Of a stretch of 64,000 nt of DNA, positions 55,322 to 64,000 are shown piece by piece. The stretch covers positions 1,736,001 through 1,800,000 of the forward strand of contig OY744465.1 of NCBI GenBank assembly GCA_963556145.1, in the 5' to 3' direction. Made by a program: the position numbers and the translations under genes. How positions within the stretch are numbered: position 1 is the first letter of the stretch; each line of letters opens with the position of its first letter. A model generated the notes under the pieces. It was not told where the DNA came from, ran no database searches, and saw nothing but the letters and a program-made list of their open reading frames with translations. The stretch is from Hygrocybe punicea (Eukaryota; Basidiomycota; Agaricomycetes; Agaricales; Hygrophoraceae).

Positions 55322-56460
55322 TAGTGTTGCCGAAGTCCGGTTTGGTGCGGTTTGTGGCCTTTTTGGCTGAACCAAAAACCGGACCCTTGGTTTGGTTTGG
55401 CCCCCTCACTGAACCGGAACTGGAACCGCATGGGACCATTCCATGCGATCCGGTCTGCGTTCCAATGCGGTTTGAACCACGAACCACCTCCCTCCACCTT
55501 CAAATTTCCTTGCAAGCCGCAGCACCACGTCAATTGACGTGGGCCTGGGGTTGCGAGGAGTTGGGGGGGTGGGGAGGAAGGGGGGGACTGTCCACTGCTG
55601 TGGGTGCTGTGTCGCTGCCGGTGCCGTTGTTGCAACTGTTGCCCTTGCCACCGTCACTGCTGCCGCTGCTGTCGACGCTGCTGCTGCCATAGCTGCGCTG
55701 CTGCTGCTGCTGTAGCTGATGCTGCTGTTGCTGCTGCCATAGCTGCTGTTGCCGTAGCTGCTGCCATTGCTGCTGCTGTTGTTGCCGCTGTCATTTTCAT
55801 TGCAGCCATGGCTGCTGCCACTGCTGCTGGGGTTGCCGTGGGGCTGGTGCCATGTCCACACTCGCGGGCGTCATGGAGTTGTGAGGGGCAAGTATAGATA
55901 AATAAGTGACAAATAAAAGATAAGAGGCGACATATCTTAGCAGCAGGGGTGGGCGCACCACTCCCCACTGTTCTCGCTATGGTCCCTAGTTCCCATCGTG
56001 GGCATGGTGTGGGTGTGGGCATGGTGTTGGCGTGGGTGTGGTTTTGGCACAGGCACGGGCAGGGCGTGGGCATGGGTGTGGGCCGTGGGGGGCTTCTTTG
56101 TGTAAGAAAATGTTAGTAAAGTATGAAATAAATTATTTACTTACCGTTATCATTCATTGATGTTGTTGTTGAGTCGAATCCGCGTGGATTTGCGTGTATG
56201 TTTAAGGTCACATGACCCAAGTTCTCACGAGTACATACACAAAAATTAACACAAAAATTGAATATTGCAGTATCTACATACAATAAGTTCAAGGTTTGAA
56301 CCCGGTTCCAAGCCGTTCAGAAATTTCTGAAGGGCCCGGAACCCTGCACCGGACCCGCGGTTCAGTTCAGCCAAAGTGCTGAACTTAGACTGAACTTAGG
56401 GTTCAGTTCGGGGTTTGAACCGGGTTCGGATCGGTTCCGAACTGGACTACGGCAACACTA
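55322..56460. mobile_element. Non-autonomous hAT-like element E, target duplication ATTCACAG
   Basis: 1139 bp, ends TAGTGTTGCCGAAGTCCGG and, inverted, TAGTGTTGCCGTAGTCCAG. Perfect 8-bp flanks ATTCACAG at 55314-55321 and 56461-56468. Subterminal zones are rich in GAACC/GGTTC. A CTG/TGC triplet core lies at 55600-55840, with repeats of GTGGGCATGG at 56000-56080. No transposase. It carries the symmetric module at 55508-55559. Confidence 0.92.
55508..55559. repeat. 52-bp symmetric module, copy 6 (element E)
   Basis: CCTTGCAAG (55508) and GTTGCGAGG (ending 55558) flank the perfect palindrome CCACGTCAATTGACGTGG (55525-55542). It starts 186 bp from the left end of element E. Confidence 0.78.
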
Positions 56461-56864
56461 ATTCACAGGGAGTACAATAGCAGGGACAATTTTTCGAATG
56501 TGAGTGGGAACGGGGACACGGGACCAAAGGGGAAGATTCTGGGGGTAAGTAATGTCTTGCAGACTCATATATCCATGGTGCCTAACTAATCCGTAGTACA
56601 TGCAGTCATTCCAGATCCAACAATGTGATGCCTGCATGACCGCCAACACGGTTTGTCGTGGAATCAAGGGGTACACATGTGACCAATGCAAAAGGCTCAA
56701 ATGGTGCTGCAGGTTATCAACAAAGGGACTGGCCACCAGAACCAGGATTTGCCCATACAATCTTGTGAATCTGAAGTCTGGCTACTGAGTTATTTGCCTC
56801 AGACTGAAAACAGTTGAATTGTTTATGTCTTTTGTAATACATGTATTATTCAGGAACTAAACAT

Positions 56865-56994
56865 GGGGCTGCCTAGCTCTTGTAAAATAGATGATTTTTC
56901 CCTGTCACACCGTAACAATCCATCCTGTATTTCATTGGTTATTTACAAAACACAGATATCTATCCTATCTATAGTTCTAGGGCTAGGCAGCCCC
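56865..56994. repeat. 130-bp hairpin-type MITE
   Basis: Arms GGGGCTGCCTAGCTCT (56865-56880) and its inverted partner AGGGCTAGGCAGCCCC (56979-56994), 15 of 16 paired, flanked by AT on both sides. The interior is non-coding. Confidence 0.6.
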
Positions 56995-57074
56995 ATAATT
57001 AATGTTGTACACTGTTCATTTTTACATGGAGTTATGCACATACTAAATAATGTAGATTATCCAGGACTAAGCTT

Positions 57075-57705
57075 TTGCTCTGACACAGGAGACAGACAAG
57101 GATTTTTTGTGATCACATAATATGCAAATATCCAGTCACAATGTAAAACTATTTGCATTGTTATCTCCCTTGTCAAAATATTGTAGAATGTTATCTAAAT
57201 GTGGTATTCATACAGAAAATGGTGTACATACAGAAAATACAATTATTTAGGCCTTTATTGGTTTCATTATTGTGTACATGTATTCATAAACCCAAATATT
57301 TAGGATTTCTGGCTGGATGTCTGTGGATCTTATTGTGAGTCAGATCTTATTGTCAGGAAGATCTTCAAGATATTTGGTCTTGAGATAATTCAGGCACAAG
57401 CCAGGACCCAATTATCTAGAGACCAAATAGCCTAACATTCTGCCCTCACAATAAAAGCCATAGATATTGGTTTAAAAATCCTAAATATTTGAATCATTTT
57501 CTATTTTCTGAATACATGCTCACAATAATGAAAACAATAAAGGCTGTGTGCACTATTTTCTGTATGAATACCACTTTTAGATAATATTATTTTCTGCAAT
57601 ATTTTCACAATTGAGATAACAACACAAATAGTTTCAAAATGTGACTGGATATCTGGATATCATTTGATTGCAAAAAATTGTCATCCATCTCCTGTGAGTT
57701 ACTAC
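57075..57705. repeat. Fold-back (large imperfect palindrome) element
   Basis: Two arms of roughly 260 bp (about 57075-57345 and 57440-57705) are inverted copies with scattered changes. Examples are ATATCCAGTCACA outward, TGGTATTCATACAGAAAAT, TTTATTGGTTTCATTATTGTG, and AAATATTTAGGATTT near the loop. There is no open frame and no clear target duplication. It would extrude a long hairpin and could yield double-stranded RNA if transcribed. Confidence 0.7.
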
Positions 57706-57893
57706 CTTTTTCACTCCCAGGCCATATTTTGTTCAGATCTTGGTCTGATCACAGCTGCATACAATAGTCAGTCTTGACAGCCCATCTTTGGCAAGTTTTT
57801 CATTTTCAGGAAATTTCACACTTTTGTCAGTTTTCTGTAACTACATCCACAAGAATTCTCTTACGATTCCAAAATTACCTAAATAATTATGAC

Positions 57894-58270
57894 TAAAGGA
57901 GGGGGTTGAGAAGATAAGGTGGAGAGAGGAGGAAGAAAGGGCAAGGGGAAAGCAGGAGAGGGGGAGAAGGGGGGAAGTGAGAAGGGAGGGGAGAGGGGGA
58001 GAAGGGGGGAAGTGAGAAGGGAGGGGAGAGGGGGAGAAGGGGGGAAGTGAGAAGGGAGGGGAGAGGGGGAGAAGGGGGGAAGTGAGAAGGGAGGGGAGAG
58101 GGGGAGAAGGGGGGAAGTGAGAAGGGAGGGGAGAGGGGGAGAAGGGGGGAAGTGAGAAGGGAGGGGAAGGGGGGGAAGTGAGAAGGGAGGGGCAAAGGAG
58201 GGGTCAATGGGGGGGGCAAGGGAGGAGGAAATGGGGGGAAAGGGAGGGGGAAATGGGGGGAGAGGAAGAG
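57894..58270. repeat. Purine-only tract with a 35-bp minisatellite
   Basis: The plus strand is almost entirely G and A. From 57961 the 35-bp unit (GGGGAGAAGGGGGGAAGTGA, then GAAGGGAGGGGAGAG) repeats at 57961, 57996, 58031, 58066 and 58101 without change, with a partial copy from 58136. The open frames across it are artefacts of base composition. Confidence 0.9.
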
Positions 58271-59245
58271 GGCAGTGGTCCGTCCTCACTCACGGTCCTT
58301 GGTTGCTGCCACCACTTGTTGCTGTCGTTGCAATTGCCAGTGCCAGTGCCATTGCTGTTGATGCTGCTGTTGCTGCTGCTGCCATTACTGTTGTCATCAT
58401 CCCTTGTCATCCCCGTAGCTACTTGAAATACGATTTTTAGTAAACAAATGAATGAATGAATAACAAAAAAACTCATGAAGTGGTGGGGGTGGGTGCACCA
58501 CCCTCCACTGTGTCTGGTTCTTGCGTTGCTGCTGCTGCTGCCATTGGTGCTGCTGCTGCAGTTGCTGATGTTGCCGCGGTTGCTGCTGCTGCTGCCGCCA
58601 TTGCATGCATGCTTGTAAGCTTCCTTTGTGGCCTGGTGTGTGGGTATGCATGGCGCATAAGTAAAGGGATGAAAGAAATAAACACAATACTCACTTTTGG
58701 CAGTGGGGTGGATGCACCACACCCCATTGCAACTTTTCTTCGTTACTGTCCCTCGCTCCCATCATTAGCTGGCATTGCGTTTTGTTGGCGCATGGGCATG
58801 GGCATGGGCGTGGGTGCAGTGTCGTGGGTTTGCAGGGTCCATTCCTGTCCTTGCGGTTGCAGTTGTGCTATTGTCTGTTGCTGCCATTGCTGCCGCTGTT
58901 GCTGCTGGCCATTGGTGTGCTGTAACTATAAATAAGTTAGTAGTAAGAAATTCAACGAAGAACTTACCTTTGCAGTGGGAGTGGGAGCCCCACCCCTTCT
59001 GTTGCTCCCATTCCGGGTCACCATTTGGGTGTTGCTGGTCATCATTGAGGGGCTGCTGGGTGCTGCTCAGGTGTCATTTGGGTCATTGCCGCATGCTGGC
59101 ATTGCCATGGTATTGGGCACATTGGGTGTGGAGTGGATTGTTGAGGGTCACGTGCACGAATGGAATGCATCCGGTGACATTGTTGATTGTTCACGTGACA
59201 ATAAATATGAAGAAATAAATAAATAAATAAATAAAGAAACATATT
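58271..59245. repeat. CTG-rich triplet-repeat region, probable decayed non-autonomous element
   Basis: Blocks of GCTGCTGCTG-type sequence (58350-58390, 58520-58600, 58860-58915) alternate with GGGTGCACCAC motifs, also seen inside elements B and C. It ends with an AAATAAATAAAT run (59213-59235). No terminal inverted repeats or target duplication were found. No gene. Confidence 0.45.
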
Positions 59246-59289
59246 GCAGACAGGATGAGAACTTGTGAGCAATCCTAGACAGTGTGAGA

Positions 59290-59390
59290 AAAGGTTGTGT
59301 AGACAAGTGGTTATAGCTGTGTGCTTGACGTGTTGAATAAAGTCTTTGGTTCAATCCCAGGAATTGGCACTTTTTTATTCACAAATCAGA
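59290..59390 (+). repeat. tRNA-derived SINE-like sequence
   Basis: TAGACAAGTGG (A box-like) is followed after about 40 bp by GGTTCAATCCC, a perfect internal B box of RNA polymerase III. The sequence between does not fold into a cloverleaf with a paired acceptor stem, so it is not a working tRNA. A T-run (ACTTTTTTATT) follows, a possible terminator. It is most simply a tRNA-derived SINE head. Confidence 0.5.
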
Positions 59391-59672
59391 AGGACCACTT
59401 CACCCAGATTCCACCTGGACTCCACCTGGATTCCTTGTGGACTTCAATTAGGTGGAGTCCTGATTCTCCATCAAAATTCCTCTGGAGTCCACTATGTGGA
59501 CTGGACTTTAGGTGGACTCCACGTGGACTAAAGGTGGACTGAAGGTGAATGAAAAAATGTCAATTTGGCTGTGAGTCCACATAAAGTCCACATAAAGTCC
59601 ACCTTCAGTCCACTAATAGTCCAGATGCAGTCCACCTATAGTCCACCAAGAGTCCACATGGACTTTAGGTGG
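59390..59672. repeat. Array of GTCCACC/GGTGGAC motifs
   Basis: About twenty copies of AGTCCAC or GTGGACT in both orientations. The first half mostly carries GTGGACT and the second half AGTCCAC, so the block is roughly self-complementary. Such arrays mark subterminal regions of DNA transposons, but the ends are not identified. Confidence 0.55.
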
Positions 59673-59703
59673 ATCCCCAGCTTAGTGACGAGTGCTCGCA
59701 TAT

Positions 59704-61770
59704 TCAAATCATAGACCCACCTTGTATTGCTTGTTGCCAAGATTTGCAAGAAAATTTGTGAGACTTCCAATCATTCTGCTGACACCTGGTTGAACAATAC
59801 AACATGTCAAAGCTGTGAAGGTAGGTCTGATGTAGAGGCTCTGGGCCGTCTGGACCCAAATCCTCTTCATATCCCACATTGTCCCCGTCCATTCCCATTC
59901 ATGTATCGTCAATTCCGCCCAATTCCGGTCCTCTCCGTTGATTCCGGTCCGGATTCCGCCTCCGGATTCGTTCCTACACGTAATGCAATGTCCCTAACGA
60001 CCCGAAATCAGTACATTTCTAGTTATATATCATGTATCTTCGTTTCCCGTCTCCTAGTACATAGCACTTTTCCTATCCTCCACTCCACTCCACCCCTATC
60101 ATTTTACAGCCTTCGCTTGTAGTACATGGTTACTACAGCACAGGATCCCTCTCAGTAGTATAAAAGTAGCACATTTATACTACAAACAATATAGAAAATA
60201 CAGGTTATCGCTCCCCTTCAGTTCTATTTCTTAGTCCTCGCTTCGTATCGTCTCCATATTAGTCTTCGTACTCCACTCCCTTCACTTCCCTTCTGATCTG
60301 GAACCCCAGATTCGGGTTGGATTGACTAGACACCTTAGAAAGACTCTACTCCTCTGATCTCTTTCTAGCAGATCACCCCTTCTAGTAGATTCCCATTCCG
60401 GGTCTACAACAGAACTCGCCGTCACACCGACATAATTAAAAATAACAAGTCAAAGTTGTTCAAAGTACTAACCATCCCATGCACTGCATGAAGCCTGCAG
60501 AATTGGATTTGATCATGCACTGTCATAATAACAAGTTAGAGTAGTCATGTGTCTTGTAATAACCCACACCTTGGGCCGTACAGCCAAAGAAACCTGGTCC
60601 TGCCCCTGATGCATTCTGTACATCAAACTCTGCTTTGTCCTCCAGGCATTCCTTCACAAGATATTTGAACATCACCCATGCAGTCCAGAATGGGCCACAA
60701 AGATGAGGAGTGATGTCACATTGGTCAACATTTTCTACTGCTTTAGCCAATGAGCGTAACACAGAGAAGTAAACTAGATATTGTTGTAACAGATTAAATA
60801 ATTTTTGCAGCGCCATTTTGGCCATGACATCAGGGACACCAGGTTGTTTCAGATGAAATCCTGACCGCAGCATTGCAGGCAACAATCCCATATCCAGAGC
60901 TTGAGAAATCCATGAGGGCCCATTCACAGACTCCAGAGCTCCAGAGAGTATTCGATAGCTCAGGGTCACTAATCTGGGATGAGCAAGAGATTGATCTAGC
61001 TGGTCACCAATCACATTCATTGTGTCAACAAGGGTTGGCAACGACCTTCAACGAAGCATGGCAGATCATAGCGGTGGGCATAGGCTGGTCGAAAAGGCTG
61101 ATACCAGCCACATATGTTTCAGAATTTGATTCAGGTCTGGAGGGTCATTGACCATAGCACTTTGGAGGTGGCCCATTGTGGTGCTAGCAACTGCTTCTGC
61201 TCCTCCATCAGCGGCATCCACCATGTTGGCAAGAATTTTAGCATTATGGTGTTCTTCCTTCTGAAGAATGTCCTGTAATGCTGCCATGAAATTGCAATCA
61301 TGATCAAGTTGGATGGGGGTCTTGTCAGTGCCTTCCTGCAACCAATGTGGGACAAGGATGTGGAATATCCCTGGCATCCTGGCAATAACCTTTCATAGTG
61401 AGGGATGTTCGCAAAAGGTAATGATAATCCAAGGAATGATTTGGAGAGACTGAAGCAGAAGTCTTTCACCAAAGGCTTTCCTAACAATGCCCTGAGTGTG
61501 CAGGAACTCCATCCATTTCCAAACCTCTGTCCAAGTGTCAAGTATGGTCGACAAGAATGCGGTGATGAACCCCATATCTCGTCTGATCTTGGAAATGACC
61601 ATGGTCATGGTCACGATCACAAGCTTGATTGCATCTTGGGCTGTCTCATCGGCGACATCAACAGTAGGGATCATCTCTTGTGCAAGATTGTGTTGAAAAT
61701 TAGTTATTACTTTAGCGCAACGCTTCAAAGCCAACCGTGAAGTCATGTTGTCTGAGAGGATATCCAACAT
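59704..61770 (-). pseudogene. MYND zinc-finger gene split by an LTR
   Basis: Minus-strand exons: 61770-61393 (ALKRCAKVITNFQHNLAQEM), 61377-61066 (FHILVPHWLQEGTDKTPIQ), 61041-60550 (ALQKLFNLLQQYLVYFSVLR, FWTAWVMFKYLVKECLEDKAEFD, GPGFFGCTAQ), a short exon near 60475 (ASCSAWD), then the MYND end DMLYCSTRCQQNDWKSHKFSC at 59815-59730. The plan matches the agaricomycete helical-repeat plus MYND family. The truncated LTR at 59861-60426 sits between the last two exons, probably in an intron. Upstream exons and the start are not identified. Confidence 0.6.
59861..60426 (+). repeat. 5'-truncated LTR related to the solo LTR at 52742-53534
   Basis: It matches the R/U5 part and some U3 of the solo LTR in opposite orientation, from about TTCATATCCC to CGCCGTCACA at 60426. 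It has a TATA box AGTATAAAAGTAGC (about 60156). Only the 3' end is intact. It lies inside the MYND gene. Confidence 0.75.
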
Positions 61771-61858
61771 TGATAAGTAACCCTCATGTCAAAAAATGTG
61801 TTTACCTACCCACACAGCACTGACTTTAGGCCAGTGGTACCGTGGTCAGCAGTACAAT

Positions 61859-62358
61859 ACTGAAGGTTCCCTAATTATAACAAAAAGTCACATCACACAA
61901 GGCCATTGTTAGTTATCTCAAGGGAAAAGTCACATCACATTTGACCAAAATTGTTACATCTCTGACCAATGTCATGCTTGGAGCAGAGTCACTGTGAATG
62001 CTATCAGTGTGATGGTGCCAGCTTCCTTGAGGTCTCGAAGCATGTGCATAACCTCTTCATACATGTAGCAGTACTTATCTACATTAATTCCTTCGTTGAG
62101 AGATAAGAACAGGCATATGAGCAGGATCATGTCCTGCCTCAGATTTTTGGATGTCCAATCAAGAATGCGGCACATATAATTGAGCCTGACAAGGAGAGCA
62201 TTAGTTTGTTTAATCATGTGGGCAACCAGTACAGGTACCACCCCCTCCCCAAAATTGTTATATGTCACATCATGCTCAGGGTAAGTTGTTATCAAAATAC
62301 CAAATTGTTAAGGTCATGCCGTCACACCTAATTGTTACAATTAGGGAACCTTCAGTAA
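61859..62358. repeat. TA-flanked 500-bp element with short terminal inverted repeats
   Basis: CTGAAGGTTCCCTAATT at 61859 is repeated inverted, ending at 62358, each preceded or followed by TA. The minus strand has a 107-codon frame (62295-61972) with coding-like texture (NALLVRLNYMCRILDWTSKN) that could instead be an exon of the MYND gene. The two readings conflict and I cannot decide. Confidence 0.4.
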
Positions 62359-62883
62359 TCCTTGACGATATGGTGATGCTAGAACTGATAAGTTGTAACC
62401 AGTTACATAATGTAGCCCCAGGTGCACCTAGTCGAAACGACATTCTCTGTTGATGCAGGATTGCAAGTACCAGTGCCATCAGGAAAATGTGGAGGGAGTG
62501 CAGGCTCCTACCAAGCCATAGTTGAAGAGGGTGAGAGGCTTCATCATCAGCAAAAGGTCACAACCAATGGAAGCTCAGATGACATCAGCCTGGCTGCTAG
62601 GTGCTGGTATGGTCAGCTATGACAGCACAAGACTGGGAGGACATTTACAACATGATGCCCAAAAGGTCAGACATAACAAGACAGCATCAGGATGGCGGGG
62701 GGTGATGGAAGGCCAGGTAAGGAGCTGCCTGGCCCATAGAAGGACTGCAAGGGTACACCTGATGTTGGATACCAATTATCATACTCATGTCAGGCTGGCG
62801 TCACATTGTATGTTGAGGGAATGCAATACAATTTTCATGTCCAACACAATAGTACACGACACAATGGAATAGAAGAAATATAG
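62359..62883. other. No supported gene
   Basis: Short open frames only. The sequence between the TA-flanked element and the Plavaka-like remnant shows no motif or repeat I can support. Confidence 0.35.
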
Positions 62884-64000
62884 TCACAATGGAGCATATC
62901 CCTCGGCGTCATACATATCCTCCATGTCAAGATCTTCCCCATCCTCCAGGCCCAAATCTTGAACACCATCAGATTTATCTTTCTTGTCCTCCTCATCACT
63001 CCCATCTTCCTCTTCAGCAGACACATAACCATAATCAACCTCTTTGTTCTTGTCACCTTCTTCCGCTGGCACATCCAGGTCATCTTCATTCTCGGATAGA
63101 TGAACATTCTCTTCATTTGCTTGTGGTTTGCATGCTCGGGCTACTTGATGACCAATTCCTCCCCCACAATAATGCATGAACATATCGCGATCCACAAACC
63201 TAGTCCCCATAATTAGTATAGCTTCAGTATAGAATAGAATAGGGTGACTTACATGCCAATGTAGTAATACACCCAATCTTCATCATTCTGATTTGCATAA
63301 TGTCCAATTGATTTTCCTAACAAGTCCTCTGTCCTGCCAAATGTGAATGCCAGAATAAGATGGACACCTCATAGTACCTCCTTTGGATCTAGGAATCCAA
63401 ATGTGTTGGGGTCTGCTGAATCCAGGAATCCAATCCTATGTAATTGTCATGTTGCAAAACCACCCAGGGCACTTAGATTGTGACCAAACCAATGGACCCA
63501 TAAAAATTCCATGTGTTGGGTTTCTTTTGAGTTTGATTTAGGACCGGTGTGACAGACATTGATGTAGAAAATGCCAATGACACATGCATACCAATAAGGA
63601 TGAGGGTAATTTTCATCTTCATCTTCATGTGCAACAACCATCACATCAGGGTGCATTTGAGGGTTGATAGAGTCCTGGGTGCAGTGCATGTCATATGTAG
63701 TATAGTTGATACAGAGCACTTTATGATGATACATTCGGTTGCTGATGAAGCAGATCTGGTCACGGTCATTTTCTGTGAATGTATGTTCGTCTCCATCATA
63801 TGGAATGCCTGTAAGACAGGCTAGAAGATGATCCTTCAATAGTGGCATGAAGTTCTGTAGTGGAATTCATGTTAGAACAACATTAGATTACAGTCCATGC
63901 ATCCACCTTGAGAGCTGGATCATTTTGATTCTTTGTGAGAAATCGAGTGATGTCATCATGGTAGCGTTGTGAATCTGAAATATGGTGATGGACTCTGGTG
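62884..64000 (-). pseudogene. C-terminal part of a Plavaka-like transposon protein (cut by window edge)
   Basis: Minus-strand pieces: SINPQMHPDVMVVAHEDEDENYPHPYWYACVIGIFYINV and MEFLWVHWFG (63848-63447), IGFLDSADPNTFGFLDPKEVL then an in-frame TGA then GVHLILAFTFGRTEDLLGKS, a spliced DWVYYYIGMFVDRDMFMHY, GGGIGHQ, and an acidic tail to a stop at 62884. This is the conserved end of Plavaka/CACTA-related ORFs of Agaricomycetes. The TGA replaces the expected Arg in LDPxEVIRGVHL, so CGA to TGA is likely. It continues beyond the window. Confidence 0.75.

Larger units (their letters stand above)
53627..56788 (+). pseudogene. Coiled-coil and zinc-cluster gene interrupted by two hAT-like elements
   Basis: The ATG at 53627 starts STEYNDFLEKLDADMWKDFEN. 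Element D interrupts at 53704-54619; removing it with one duplication continues AVAELLEVDMARNKII. An intron at 54722-54770 precedes a long charged coiled coil (WLRNQEEYKKWEQEEARHRE). Element E at 55322-56460 splits NGTIHREYNSRDN. The last exon (from about 56609) ends with a zinc-like cluster, CDACMTANTVCRG ... CDQCKRLKWCC, stop 56788. Frame changes near 55010 and 55250 show decay. I do not recognise a function; the layout resembles agaricomycete retroelement-associated proteins. Confidence 0.6.

Noticed and set aside
57879..58289. 136-residue Pro/Ser/Leu-rich protein on the minus strand
   Set aside because: It is a translation of the purine minisatellite; the frame is open only because of base composition.
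59297..59375. A functional tRNA gene
   Set aside because: The B box is good but no acceptor stem or standard anticodon arm can be paired.
61859..62358. A clear-cut DNA transposon call
   Set aside because: The inverted ends are short and the interior may be a host exon, so it was kept only as a low-confidence repeat.

Overview
The window looks like repeat-rich accessory DNA of a filamentous basidiomycete, most likely an agaricomycete. The evidence is the 48-66 nt introns that divide every host gene, and gene types typical of that group: PAT-type DIRS, Plavaka-like, PIF/Harbinger, hAT and Ty3 elements, MYND and WD40 repeat genes, and Ulp1 plus RNase-H-like transposase genes. No rRNA gene, functional tRNA or CRISPR array was seen.

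Layout. 1-8.4 kb: a decayed minus-strand Ty3/Gypsy element, split by hAT-like non-autonomous elements that are themselves nested. 8.7-13.4 kb: an LTR-like control region with arrays of short sites, a Copia tail with its LTR, and a TA-flanked element with perfect 96-bp terminal repeats. 13.9-17.7 kb: two intact host genes, ALG11 (+) and an FMN-dependent hydroxy-acid oxidase (-). 18.5-28.1 kb: a two-gene PIF/Harbinger element whose left terminal repeat is broken by a complete PAT-type DIRS retrotransposon. 28.2-35.7 kb: a hAT-like repeat carrying a TA-flanked MITE, then a Ulp1-protease/RNase-H-like gene broken by a non-autonomous LTR element. 36.2-38.9 kb: a transposase-bearing hAT element with perfect 8-bp target duplications. 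39.1-51.4 kb: the host-gene island, with a GPI-anchored acid phosphatase-like protein, a class 3 lipase, a small secreted double-psi beta-barrel protein, an unrecognised gene, decayed retropepsin and WD40 genes, and an MFS transporter. 51.7-64 kb: repeats again, with a MITE, a solo LTR, a coiled-coil/zinc gene hit twice by hAT-like elements, a fold-back element, a 35-bp minisatellite, a SINE-like piece, a MYND gene cut by an LTR, and the end of a Plavaka-like element.

The most interesting signal is one no standard feature list names. Five different non-autonomous hAT-like elements (four sharing a TAGTGTTG terminus, one with TAGGGT) each carry a roughly 52-bp two-fold symmetric module: outer arms CCTYGCRAA / TTCGCGAGG around a TCAATTGA core. 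It lies 175-194 bp from one end of each element, next to CTG/CAC-type triplet repeats. Several insertions can be dated relative to each other because the uninterrupted site can be read elsewhere or rebuilt exactly from the target duplications.
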